Shown: positions 59,001 through 64,000 of the stretch, in pieces
Layout: each line of letters opens with the position of its first letter
Numbering within the stretch: position 1 is the first letter of the stretch
Source of the DNA: Patagioenas fasciata
Taxonomy: Eukaryota; Chordata; Aves; Columbiformes; Columbidae
DNA length: 64,000 nt
Reading direction: 5' to 3'
NCBI RefSeq assembly: GCF_037038585.1
Contig: NC_092520.1
Span: forward strand, 1,579,001 to 1,643,000
Translations under genes and position numbers: made by a program
Notes under the pieces: generated by a model
What the model was told of the DNA's origin: nothing
The model's database searches: none
The model's input: the letters and a program-made list of their open reading frames with translations, nothing else

Positions 59001-62000
59001 CTCCCCTGCAGCCTCTTTGTAGCCCCTCTGCAGACCCGTTGTTAACCCCTTTGTAACTTCCTTGCCATCTCCTTTGCAGCCCTTTGTAAACCCTTTGTAG
59101 CCCCGTTGTAACCCTTTTGTAATCCCTTTGCAACCCTTTTGCAACTTGCCTGCAGCCCCTTTGTTAACCCCTTTGTAACTCTCTTGCCAGCCCCTTTGTA
59201 AACCCTTTGTAGCTCCGTTGTAACCCTTTTGCAATGCTTTTGCAGCCCCTTAGCAATCCTTGTGTAACCCCTCCACAGCCCCTTTGTAACCCCTTTGTAG
59301 CACTTTTGCAGACCCTTTGCAGCACTTTTGCAATCACTTTGTAACCCCTTTGCATCTCCTTTCTAACTTCTTTGTAACCCACTTGCAACTTGTTCACAGC
59401 CCCTTTGCAACCCCTTCGTGAAACTTTTGCAGCCCCTTAGTAACCCCTTTGTAGCCCCTTTGCAGCCCCTTTGTAGCCCCTTCGCAGCCCCTTTGTAACC
59501 CCTTTGCAGCACTTTTGCAATCCCTTTGTAGACCCTTTCTAACGCCCCTGTAGCTCCTTTGCAACCCCTTTGCAATCATTTTGCAGCCCCTTTGTAACCC
59601 TTCTGCAATCCCTTTGTAACCCCTTTGTAACCCCTTTGTAGCCCCTTTCTAACCCCTTTGCAGCACTTTTGCAATCCCTTTTTGTAACTCCTTTGCAGCC
59701 CCTTTGCAACCTGTTTGCAGCCCCTTTGCAACCTGTTTGCAGCCCCTTTGCAATCGTTTTGCAGCCCCTTTGTAACCCTTTTGCTATCCCTTTGTAACCC
59801 CTTTGTAGCTGCTTTGTAACCCCTTCATAGCCCCATTGTAACCCCTTTGCAGCACTTTTACAGTCCCTTTTTGTAACTCCTTTGTAACCCCTTTGCAACC
59901 TGTTTGCAGCCCCTTTGCAATCGTTTTGCAGCCCCTTTGTAACCCTTTTGTAACCCCTTCGTAGCCCCTTTGTAGCCCCTATACTCCACATCAGACCCTA
60001 CACACAGCCCGGGGACGCGCGGGGGGACCCCAGCATTGCGATGCTCCCACCCTTGGGACACCCGTGTCACCCAACCACCCCCGTGTCCCCCTTATCGCAG
60101 GATCGAGAACACGTTCGAGCTCTACACCGAGTCGGAGCGGCTCTACCTCTTTGGGCTCGAGAGCCCCGATTCCGCACGGGAATGGCTCAAATCCATTGCC
60201 AAGGTGGGATGCGCTGGCCTGGGGTGGCTGTGGGGACCCGCTACGGTGACACTGACCCGTCCCTCGTGTCCCCACCTCAGTCCTTCGTCCCTCCCCGTGC
60301 TGAGGAGCTGCTGGCGCTGGATTTCGAGCGTGTGGGGCGGCTGAATTACAAGGGGGGGCTGGACCTGGAGCGAGCCCGGGAGGGCTGGTTCGCCCTGGCC
60401 GGCTCCGCGCTCCACGTCTCCTCCGAGGACAACCAGCGCCAGGAGCCGCTGCAGCTCCGCAAGCTCCAGGAGCTCTGTGCGTGTCCGGGGGACCTTGGGG
60501 AGAGGGGGGTGTCCCCCAAATCCTGCCCAGATGGGGGTCTTTGCGCTGGGTGGGATATGGGAGCTCTTCCTCTTTATCATCCTCTTCTCCAGGCCTGGAA
60601 AGTTGGGGATGGAGCTGGACCTGTTGACACGGCCACCTCATGGGGTTGGGGGGGTTAGCACTTCCCCTGAGTGACCCCCATTCCCCGGGGTGACCCTGTG
60701 TTCCCTGGGTGACCCCTGTCCCCCCAGGTTACCTTCAGTTCCCCCTGGGTGACCTCCTGTCCACCCAGGTGACCCCAATTCCCCCAGGTGACCCCCTGTG
60801 CCCCTGGGTGATCTCCCATCCCCTTGGGTGACCCCGTCTCCCCCAGGTGACCCCCAGTGACCCCCTGTACTCTCAGGTGACCCCCTATCCCCCCGGGTGA
60901 CCCCCTGTCCCACAGGGTGACCCAATTCCCCTGGGTGACCCCAGTTCCCCTAGGTGACCCCCTGTTCCCACAGGTGACCCCATGTACCCCCTGATAGACT
61001 CCCCCCTTCCCCTGGGTGACCTCCTGTTCCCCCAATAGACCCCCTGTCCCCAGGGGCGACCCCCATTCCTCTGGGTGATCCCCTCTCTCCTTGGGTGACC
61101 CCCTGTCCCCCCGGGTGACTCCAGTTCCCCTGGGTGACAGACTCTCTGCCATCCCTTCCAGCCATCCAGGGTGACAACGAGGTGCTGGTGCTGGTGGAGA
61201 GGCGAAGGTAAGAGCAGAAAGTGGGGGGTGATAGGGGGTTAGACCCCCCCCAGCAAATTATCACCCCCTGCCCAAGCCCATCCTCATCCTGGGGTGCCTT
61301 CACTCTCCCTATGGGACCCCCAAGAGGGAGCCAGGACCATCCCTAGACCCCCAGGACCACCCCAGAGGGGGTCCCAGCCATGCAGTGGGGTTTGGGGGTG
61401 TCATGTCCCCCGCTAAAGCCAGGCTTGCGGGCAGGACGCTGTACATCCAAGGGGAGAGAAAACTGGATTTCCTGGGCTGGCTCCACGCCATCCAGAAAGC
61501 GGCGGGGACCTCGGGGGACACCCTGTCGGAGCAGCAGCTGACGGAGTCAGACGTCCCATTGCTGGTGGATCGGTGCATCGACTACATCACCCAGTGCGGT
61601 ATGTGCTGGCACAGCACCTAATTAGCATTAGAAACTAATGAAGTTCAGCCAAAGCCAGTGCAGGGTCCTGTCCCTGGGGAGGAACGGCCCCCAGCACCAC
61701 AGGTTGGGGTTGAGCTGCTGGGAAGCAGCTTGTGGAGAAGGACCTGGGAGTTGTGGTGACAACAGGGTGACCAAGAGCCAACCATGTGCCCTGTGGCCAG
61801 CGGTACCTGGGGTGTGTGAGGAAGAGTGACCAGGAGGTCAGAGAGGTTGTTCCTCCCTCTCTGCTGCCCCGGTGAGGCCACATCTGCAGAACTGGGTCCA
61901 GTTTAAGGACAAGGAATCACTGGAGAGAGTCCAGAGAGGACACGAAGATGCTGAGGGGTCTGGAGCATCTTTGTGATGAGGAGACACTGAGAGAGCTGGG

Positions 62001-64000
62001 GCTGCTGAGCTGGAGAAGAGAAGCTGAGAGGGATGTGATCAATGGATCAATATCTCAGGGTGGGTGTCAGAGGATGGAGCAGACTCTGTTCAGTGGTGCC
62101 CAGCGCCAGGGTGAGGGGCAATGGGCACAGGCTGAACCACAGGAGGCTCCATCTGAACATGAGCAGAACCTTGTGTGCTGGGAGGAGCCAGAGCCTGGCC
62201 CAGGCTGCCCAGAGCGGGTGTGGAGTCTCCTTCTCTGAGACATTCAAACCCCCTGGGATCCTGTGTGATCTGCTCTGTGACCCTGCATTAGGGGGGGGGT
62301 TGGACTGGGTGATCTCCAGAGGGCCCTGCAACCCCAGCCTGTCTGGGTTTCTATGATTTGGGTCATTAAATCAGTGTTACACATTAGCTTGAGACCTGAC
62401 ACACTCATGACGTGTTCCCATCCCTCCCTGAGCTCCAGCTCCATGGGAGCTCTCCGGCTCACTGCTCCAGCCCGCAGCTCCTTGGACAGGTGGGGGGTCC
62501 CTGTCCCCCGTGGAGGAGGGGTCTCACCCCCACTGTCACCACCACAGGGCTGACATCCGAGGGCATCTACCGCAAGAGCGGGCAGAACTCAAAAACCACG
62601 GGGCTGCTGGAGATGCTGCGCCGGGACGCCCGCAGCGTCCGCCTGAAGGAGGGCGAGCACCAGGTGGACGATGTCGCCAACACCCTCAAACGCTTCTTCC
62701 GCGACCTCGGGGACGGGCTCTTCACCGGGCGCTGGGGGCCCGAGTGGCTGCAAGCGACAGGTGAGCCCTGGGAGGGGGGTGTGGGGATTGGGGGGCATAT
62801 CTGGGTTCCAGGTTTTGCGGGGGGCTCGGGTGGTGGGTGAGGAGCTTGGTGGGCTGGGGCTGAGCCAGGGCTGAGAGCCAGAGGCCCCCTGCCCTTTGCT
62901 TCTGGATCTGGCCACTGAATACGGGGGATGGATGCACCCAGTGGCAGAACAGCCATGAGCCACCGAGCTGGGATACTCTGACCCTATGGAGCTGGGATGT
63001 TCCAGCCCCATGGAACTGGGATGCTCTGGCCTCATGGATCTGGGACATTTCTTTGCTGGGATGCTCCAGCCCCATGGAGCTGAATGATCCAGTCCCATGG
63101 AGCTGAGATGCTTCAGTACTGGGATGCTCCAGCCTCATGGAACTGGATACTCCAACCCTGGGATGCTCTGGTCCCATGGAACTGGGATGCTCTGGTCTTG
63201 TGGAGCTGGGACACTCCAGTACTGGGATGCTCTGGTCTTGTGGAACTGGGATACTCCAGTCCTGGGATGCTCCAGTCCCATGGAGCTGGGATACTCCAGT
63301 ACTCAGATGCTCTGACCCCATGGAGCTGGGATGCCCCAGACTCATGGAACTGGGATGCTCCAGTCCCGGGATGCTCCAGTCCCATGGAGCTGGGATGCTC
63401 CAGTCCTGTGAAGCTGGGACACTCCAGTGCTGTGGTCCTCCAGCCTCGTGGGACTGGGATGCTTCAGCCCTGGGATGCTCCAGCCCCATGGAACTGGAAT
63501 GCTCTGCCTTGTACAGTTGGGATGATGCAGTCCCATGGAGCTGGGATGCTCCAGCACTTCAGCCCTCGAATGCTCTGGCCCCATAGAACTGGGATGCTCT
63601 TGTCTCATGGAGCTGGGACACTCCAATGCTGGGATGCTCTGTTCCCATGGAGCTGGGATGATCCAGCCTTGTGGAACCAGGATGCTCCAGTCCTAGGATG
63701 CTCCAGTCCGTGGAGCTGGGATGCTCCAGTATTGGGATGCTCTGACTTTGTGGAGCTGGGGTGCCCCAGCCTCTTGGAACTGGGATGCTCCAGCCCTGGG
63801 GTGCTCCAGCTCCATGGAGTTGGGATGCTCCATCCCCACGGTGGGGCAGGAGGCTCTGAGGTGGTGTTTGGAGAGGGGACGATGAGACTGTGACTCTCAA
63901 TCTCACCTTCGTCCCCCTGCCATTCTCTCCTTCCTGCCCCTTTGGCAGCGTTGGAGGATGAGGAGGAGAAGATCAGCGAGTACCGGCGGCTCCTGGGCGC
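34463..64000 (+). CDS. ARAP1: ARAP1, Arf-GAP/Rho-GAP with SAM, ankyrin and PH domains (3'-incomplete, 21 coding exons)
   Basis: ARAP1 is a PIP3-responsive GAP for Arf and Rho GTPases that controls receptor trafficking and actin. The CDS joins 34463-35094, 41497-41585, 42491-42561, 43378-43475, 45637-45747, 48192-48261, 48506-48626, 48719-48924, 49321-49427, 49512-49711, 49865-49950, 50823-51005, 51993-52167, 54198-54332, 54436-54571, 60101-60203, 60281-60476, 61162-61207, 61435-61598, 62548-62760 and 63949-64000. That is 1064 codons plus 2 nt with all phases consistent, about 73 % of the human length (1450). Approximate domains by residue are SAM 16-74, proline-rich 75-240, acidic 238-300, PH1 323-412, PH2 437-528, ArfGAP 529-653, ankyrin region 659-715, PH3 742-841, PH4 859-965, and RhoGAP from about 955 to the window edge. 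The zinc ligands Cys544, Cys547, Cys564 and Cys567 (C-x2-C-x16-C-x2-C) and the Arf finger Arg572 are present, as is the Rho finger Arg985 in GIYRKSG. The ATG has A at -3 and G at +4. The missing part should hold the rest of RhoGAP, RA and PH5. Confidence 0.96.
35150..35600. repeat. ~66-bp repeat in ARAP1 intron 1
   Basis: Units contain CATCTTTTGGGGGTGCCCAC and CCCCTAAAGGGCACAGCACA. The first two to three copies are nearly identical; later copies are degenerate GGGGGTACCCAC units. It starts some 55 bp after the exon 1 donor. Confidence 0.88.
35840..36665. repeat. TTTGGTGACAGTTTGGTACCAG minisatellite
   Basis: An array of 11-12-bp half units (GTTTGGTGACA, GTTTGGTACCA, GTTTGATGACA) in ARAP1 intron 1. 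It is T/G-rich, unlike its C-rich neighbours. Confidence 0.93.
36666..37090. promoter_or_regulatory. Unique GC-rich segment with two ETS-type sites in ARAP1 intron 1
   Basis: CAGGAAGT occurs at 36689-36696 and again at 36711-36718, flanking GGTGGCGGCCG. Paired ETS/GABPA sites in a CpG-rich context can mark an alternative promoter. No exon or transcript is evident. Confidence 0.25.
37095..38760. repeat. GGGGACACAGGGACAGGGGGAC minisatellite, purine-rich
   Basis: A 1.7-kb array of about 12-bp units (GGGGACACAGGGA, TGGGGACAGGGGGAC). A larger period of about 200-300 bp is marked by GGGACAAAGGAACAGGGACA. The plus strand is almost only G and A with C, and is prone to G-quadruplexes. Confidence 0.95.
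38761..39070. other. Unique intronic sequence
   Basis: Non-repetitive DNA between two arrays of ARAP1 intron 1; no exon recognised. Confidence 0.5.
39070..39415. repeat. ~38-bp CTTTGGGGTCCCACTGACCC repeat
   Basis: About nine units of CCTTTGGGGTCCCACTGACC then CCCTCC, with 'ctctctggggtcc' variants, in ARAP1 intron 1. Confidence 0.88.
39416..40025. other. Unique intronic sequence
   Basis: About 600 bp of non-repetitive ARAP1 intron 1; no exon, RNA gene or mobile element recognised. Confidence 0.5.
40030..41225. repeat. ~30-36-bp GTGCTGGTGACATCCTTGGCTGTCCCCTGGG-type minisatellite
   Basis: About thirty-five units of GTGCTGGTGACATCCTTGGC then TGTCCCC(T/A)GGGT in ARAP1 intron 1. It ends 270 bp before exon 2. 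Confidence 0.95.
41497..41585 (+). CDS. ARAP1: ARAP1 coding exon 2 (residues 211-240)
   Basis: Acceptor tctccgcag, then [20 protein letters not shown] through AFVPEF, donor TTCG|gtgagt in phase 1. The [10 protein letters not shown] string corresponds to human PPKPVRLFPEF just before the acidic motif. Confidence 0.9.
41610..42180. repeat. (TTATTA/CTATTAT)n AT-rich microsatellite in ARAP1 intron 2
   Basis: About 570 bp of ATTATTCTATTATTATT-type sequence: an abrupt AT-rich island 25 bp after the exon 2 donor in otherwise GC-rich DNA. The rest of intron 2 is unique. Confidence 0.95.
42491..42561 (+). CDS. ARAP1: ARAP1 coding exon 3 (residues 241-264): acidic segment
   Basis: Acceptor ctcttcccag, then [16 protein letters not shown] through GNMGDK. 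The FDDSDYE motif is conserved in mammalian ARAP1. The donor AAG|gttggg is the choice that keeps phase 0 and joins GDK to EDTEP, matching human TKKEEPPP; it is a slightly weak donor. Confidence 0.8.
42725..42990. repeat. Two-copy ~143-bp tandem duplication in ARAP1 intron 3
   Basis: Copy 1 (about 42729-42848) and copy 2 (about 42872-42985) share AACTGAATTTTGGGGGGG, GTCACCNAGACACCCCAA, CCAAACCAACTCCCAACTTT and GAACATTTTAGCCA. The following 42990-43377 is unique intronic sequence with poly-A-like runs near 43100-43200. Confidence 0.88.
43378..43475 (+). CDS. ARAP1: ARAP1 coding exon 4 (residues 265-296)
   Basis: Acceptor gtccccacag, then [20 protein letters not shown] through YFDAPPA, donor GCTGG|gtaggt in phase 2. 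Low-complexity linker, least conserved of the exons called. Confidence 0.82.
43480..45395. repeat. ~33-36-bp GTGTGCAAGGGTGTGTGCACAGCTGGGGATGCTTGTGCAAG-type minisatellite
   Basis: The array fills ARAP1 intron 4 and begins within 10 bp of the exon 4 donor. Units contain GTGTGTGCACAGCTGGGGAT and GCTTGTGCAAGGG. TG/CA alternation is high. Near 44935-45230 the unit becomes a cleaner ~65-bp dimer. Confidence 0.95.
45396..45636. other. Unique end of ARAP1 intron 4
   Basis: Short unique stretch leading to the exon 5 acceptor; no other feature seen. Confidence 0.5.
45637..45747 (+). CDS. ARAP1: ARAP1 coding exon 5 (residues 297-333): start of PH1
   Basis: Acceptor ggtccccag. Ends with [13 protein letters not shown](G), the first strand of PH1, nearly identical to human [14 protein letters not shown]. 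Donor CAGGG|gtgagt, phase 2. Confidence 0.95.
45845..47295. repeat. 22-23-bp TTTTGCAGCCCCAACCCCAGCA minisatellite in ARAP1 intron 5
   Basis: About sixty-five units of CATTTTGCAGCCCCAACCC(C/T)(A/G)G. Each unit contains TTTTGCAG, an almost ideal acceptor core, so the intron is full of decoy 3' splice sites. Confidence 0.96.
47296..48191. other. Unique part of ARAP1 intron 5
   Basis: About 900 bp of non-repetitive sequence with some CpGs. Long open frames here have no recognisable product. No exon fits between residues 333 and 334, where the flanking exons join in phase. Confidence 0.5.
48192..48261 (+). CDS. ARAP1: ARAP1 coding exon 6 (residues 334-357): PH1
   Basis: (G)[23 protein letters not shown]. 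With KNPPQG before it, this gives the basic K...QKRWVKL pattern of PIP3-binding PH domains. Acceptor ccctccgcag, donor AAG|gtgggc. Confidence 0.95.
48506..48626 (+). CDS. ARAP1: ARAP1 coding exon 7 (residues 358-397): PH1
   Basis: [20 protein letters not shown] and [20 protein letters not shown], central strands of PH1. Acceptor cccaccag, donor GACG|gtgagt. Only 92 nt separate it from exon 8. Confidence 0.95.
48719..48924 (+). CDS. ARAP1: ARAP1 coding exon 8 (residues 398-466): end of PH1, start of PH2
   Basis: Carries the C-terminal PH1 helix with its invariant Trp403 ([16 protein letters not shown]), a linker, and PH2 strands [20 protein letters not shown]. Donor GAG|gtaggt, phase 0. Confidence 0.95.
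48995..49095. mobile_element. Possible LTR fragment in ARAP1 intron 8
   Basis: TGTCCTGGTTTTGTTAAAAA followed by CAAGACAAGTTTCTCTTCTG is AT-richer than its surroundings. Its TGTCCTGGTTT start resembles the ends of some avian endogenous retroviral LTRs. No paired end or target-site duplication was found, so the call is weak. Confidence 0.25.
49321..49427 (+). CDS. ARAP1: ARAP1 coding exon 9 (residues 467-501): PH2
   Basis: [20 protein letters not shown] and [15 protein letters not shown], almost identical to human. Acceptor tcccccccag, donor TTCAG|gtgacc in phase 2. Confidence 0.95.
49512..49711 (+). CDS. ARAP1: ARAP1 coding exon 10 (residues 502-568): end of PH2, ArfGAP zinc finger
   Basis: Acceptor gccgccgtag. 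Holds the PH2 helix ([17 protein letters not shown]) and the zinc finger [20 protein letters not shown] followed by VVICKRCA, that is C-x2-C-x16-C-x2-C. Donor GCCG|gtaccc, phase 1. Confidence 0.95.
49865..49950 (+). CDS. ARAP1: ARAP1 coding exon 11 (residues 569-597): ArfGAP catalytic arginine
   Basis: [20 protein letters not shown] and KVWTEELIQ. Arg572 in GEHRGLG is the Arf-GAP arginine. Acceptor gctggcag, donor CAG|gtagcg. Confidence 0.95.
49951..50822. other. ARAP1 intron 11, unique
   Basis: About 870 bp of non-repetitive GC-rich sequence. Open frames are present on both strands but show no family features. Confidence 0.5.
50823..51005 (+). CDS. ARAP1: ARAP1 coding exon 12 (residues 598-658): ArfGAP C-terminal part
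   Basis: [20 protein letters not shown] through [20 protein letters not shown] and DR. It matches the end of the ArfGAP fold. Acceptor gtccccgcag, donor AGG|gtcagt. Confidence 0.95.
51006..51790. other. ARAP1 intron 12, unique part
   Basis: Non-repetitive GC-rich intron with C runs; no other feature recognised. Confidence 0.5.
51795..51910. repeat. ~30-35-bp GGGTCGCCGGTTGGGGGGATC repeat
   Basis: Three to four copies of GGGTCGCC(A/G)GTTGGGG followed by GGATC(T/G)GGTT lie 80 bp before the exon 13 acceptor. Confidence 0.85.
51993..52167 (+). CDS. ARAP1: ARAP1 coding exon 13 (residues 659-716): ankyrin region
   Basis: [20 protein letters not shown] through [20 protein letters not shown] and HNRTS. 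Ankyrin-like helices follow the ArfGAP domain, as in the family. Acceptor cgtgccgcag, donor TCAG|gtatgg. Confidence 0.95.
52430..52725. repeat. 31-bp GGGAATGTCCCCCCACCCAAGTGTCCCCA repeat
   Basis: About ten units of CAGGGAATGTCCCCCCACCC then AAGTGTCCC in ARAP1 intron 13. Confidence 0.92.
52726..53295. other. Unique part of ARAP1 intron 13
   Basis: About 570 bp of intron with a short duplicated GGTGTCACCTCCCTCACCGC near 52877-52916; no other feature. Confidence 0.5.
53300..54130 (+). mobile_element. CR1 LINE, 5'-truncated, plus orientation (ARAP1 intron 13)
   Basis: The 5' part translates as [20 protein letters not shown] then [16 protein letters not shown], a decayed stretch of the CR1 reverse transcriptase ORF (a degenerate [Y/A]xDD-like region). 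It is followed by the CR1 3' UTR (GGAACAGGCTGCCCAGGGCA) and the 3' tail GTTGGACTCGATGATCTTGA. It ends about 65 bp before ARAP1 exon 14. The middle part (about 53520-53680) is poorly matched and may be locally rearranged. Confidence 0.88.
54198..54332 (+). CDS. ARAP1: ARAP1 coding exon 14 (residues 717-761): start of PH3
   Basis: [20 protein letters not shown] then [18 protein letters not shown]. The acceptor ctttgcag lies only about 65 bp after the end of a CR1 insertion. Donor GAAG|gtacgg. Confidence 0.94.
54436..54571 (+). CDS. ARAP1: ARAP1 coding exon 15 (residues 762-806): PH3
   Basis: [20 protein letters not shown] then [20 protein letters not shown] and PPHSH. Acceptor tgccccgcag, donor CACGG|gtgagg in phase 2. 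The following 5.5-kb intron is almost entirely repeats. Confidence 0.95.
54590..58855. repeat. 4.2-kb TATAGCACCCTGCTATAGCACCCCCACATCCCA-type array in ARAP1 intron 15
   Basis: Some two hundred ~20-21-bp units: CCCATAGCACCCTGCTATAG, CACCCCCACATCCCATAGCA, TCCAATAGCACCCTGCTATA. It begins about 20 bp after the exon 15 donor. From about 58130 the unit changes to CACCCCAATATCCTATAG. CTATAG palindromes recur throughout. Larger blocks of several hundred bp repeat within it. Confidence 0.97.
58622..58684 (+). mobile_element. CR1 3'-tail fragment inside the intron 15 array
   Basis: AAGTTGGACTTTATGATCCT through CCTTCCAACTCAGGACATTC and TATGATTCTATGG is a CR1 3' end of about 60 bp embedded in the TATAGCACCC array. 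Confidence 0.85.
58885..59985. repeat. ~10-21-bp CCCTTTGTAACCCCTTTGCAG array in ARAP1 intron 15
   Basis: About 1.1 kb of CCCCTTTGTAACCCCTTTGC units with AGCCCCTTTGCAA variants. Many units contain TTTGCAG, a good acceptor core. It ends about 115 bp before the real exon 16 acceptor. Confidence 0.96.
60101..60203 (+). CDS. ARAP1: ARAP1 coding exon 16 (residues 807-841): end of PH3
   Basis: (G)[19 protein letters not shown] then [15 protein letters not shown], with the PH-helix Trp. Acceptor cttatcgcag, donor AAG|gtggga. Confidence 0.95.
60281..60476 (+). CDS. ARAP1: ARAP1 coding exon 17 (residues 842-906): PH4
   Basis: [20 protein letters not shown] through [13 protein letters not shown] and [12 protein letters not shown]. 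Acceptor cccacctcag, donor CTCT|gtgcgt in phase 1 (weak -1 position). Confidence 0.93.
60670..61135. repeat. ~21-22-bp CCCCAGGTGACCCCCTGTCC repeat in ARAP1 intron 17
   Basis: About twenty units of GTGACCCCCTGTCCCCC(C/A)GG. Many read CCCCAG|GTGACC, resembling an acceptor and a donor at once. It ends about 20 bp before exon 18. Confidence 0.94.
61162..61207 (+). CDS. ARAP1: ARAP1 coding exon 18 (residues 907-921): PH4, 46-nt exon
   Basis: [15 protein letters not shown]. This very short exon sits directly after an array whose units look like splice sites, yet keeps a good acceptor (cccttccag) and donor (CGAAG|gtaaga). Confidence 0.93.
61435..61598 (+). CDS. ARAP1: ARAP1 coding exon 19 (residues 922-976): end of PH4, start of RhoGAP
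   Basis: [20 protein letters not shown] through [20 protein letters not shown] and IDYITQC. Acceptor cgggcag, donor TGCG|gtatgt. Confidence 0.95.
61640..62365 (+). mobile_element. CR1 LINE 3' portion, plus orientation (ARAP1 intron 19)
   Basis: GAGAGTCCAGAGAGGACACG, GGTCTGGAGCATCTTTGTGA, GAGAGAGCTGGGGCTGCTGA and the tail GTTGGACTGGGTGATCTCCA with TTTCTATGATTTGG match the CR1 3' region in order. It is 5'-truncated, about 720 bp, and inserted in sense with ARAP1. Confidence 0.87.
62548..62760 (+). CDS. ARAP1: ARAP1 coding exon 20 (residues 977-1047): RhoGAP catalytic part
   Basis: [20 protein letters not shown] with the arginine finger Arg985, then [20 protein letters not shown] and [15 protein letters not shown]. 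Acceptor accaccacag, donor ACAG|gtgagc. Confidence 0.95.
62980..63850. repeat. ~24-37-bp GGAGCTGGGATGCTCCAGTCCCAT repeat in ARAP1 intron 20
   Basis: About thirty-five units of CCCATGGAGCTGGGATGCTC then CAG(T/C)(C/A)CTGGGATGCTC. It ends about 100 bp before exon 21. Confidence 0.95.
63949..64000 (+). CDS. ARAP1: ARAP1 coding exon 21, partial (residue 1048 onward)
   Basis: (A)[16 protein letters not shown], matching human EIEDEEEKVSRYRELL. The exon is cut by the window edge; the rest of the gene lies to the right. Confidence 0.93.

Noticed and set aside
1-64000. CRISPR arrays, operons or prokaryotic mobile elements
   Set aside because: The repeats are contiguous minisatellites without unique spacers, the genes have spliceosomal introns, and the mobile elements are avian CR1 LINEs.

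Overview
The window is vertebrate nuclear DNA, almost certainly from a bird. The evidence is three-fold: it carries several CR1 LINE 3' ends in both orientations, it is extremely GC-rich with dense minisatellites in the way of hard-to-assemble avian GC-rich chromosome segments, and it holds two multi-exon genes, STARD10 and ARAP1, in the same order and orientation as the neighbouring human genes on 11q13. I could reconstruct both genes exon by exon: each chosen splice junction is gt...ag, and every phase closes without a frameshift. The species cannot be named from the sequence alone.

Layout. Positions 1-700 form a CpG-rich promoter-like block with CTCF, NF-Y (inverted CCAAT), YY1 and two inverted ZNF143/THAP11-type motifs. 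From 820 to 7120 come minisatellites, a short unique AT-richer stretch and one CR1 fragment. STARD10 follows (six coding exons, 7341-17033, + strand, 270 residues). Its 3' UTR is a roughly 200-bp tandem array starting at the stop codon, and paired poly(A) signals lie at 19920-19935. The intergenic interval 19950-34390 is mostly arrays (a 2.5-kb purine-rich one, a 2.8-kb CCCCACATCTCCATG-type one, and others). It is interrupted by two unique GC-rich stretches (22690-23660 and 28500-29600) that are candidate regulatory or first-exon regions of ARAP1. ARAP1 (+ strand) has a non-coding exon segment at 34390 and its ATG at 34463. Twenty complete coding exons and the start of a twenty-first are present, giving 1064 codons before the window ends inside the RhoGAP domain.

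Coding sequence is only about 4.0 kb (6 %). By hand-drawn boundaries, tandem repeats fill roughly 60 %. Nearly every long intron has its own unrelated repeat family, while the short introns (77-244 nt) have none.

Function. STARD10 is a START-domain phospholipid carrier. ARAP1 is a multidomain Arf-GAP/Rho-GAP regulated by phosphoinositides. Both act at membranes, and in humans they share one type 2 diabetes association locus. No new enzymatic system was found. The most unusual features are structural: the STARD10 stop codon lying inside the first unit of a higher-order array, a perfect 36-bp-arm hairpin at 23039-23113, and one private repeat family per intron.
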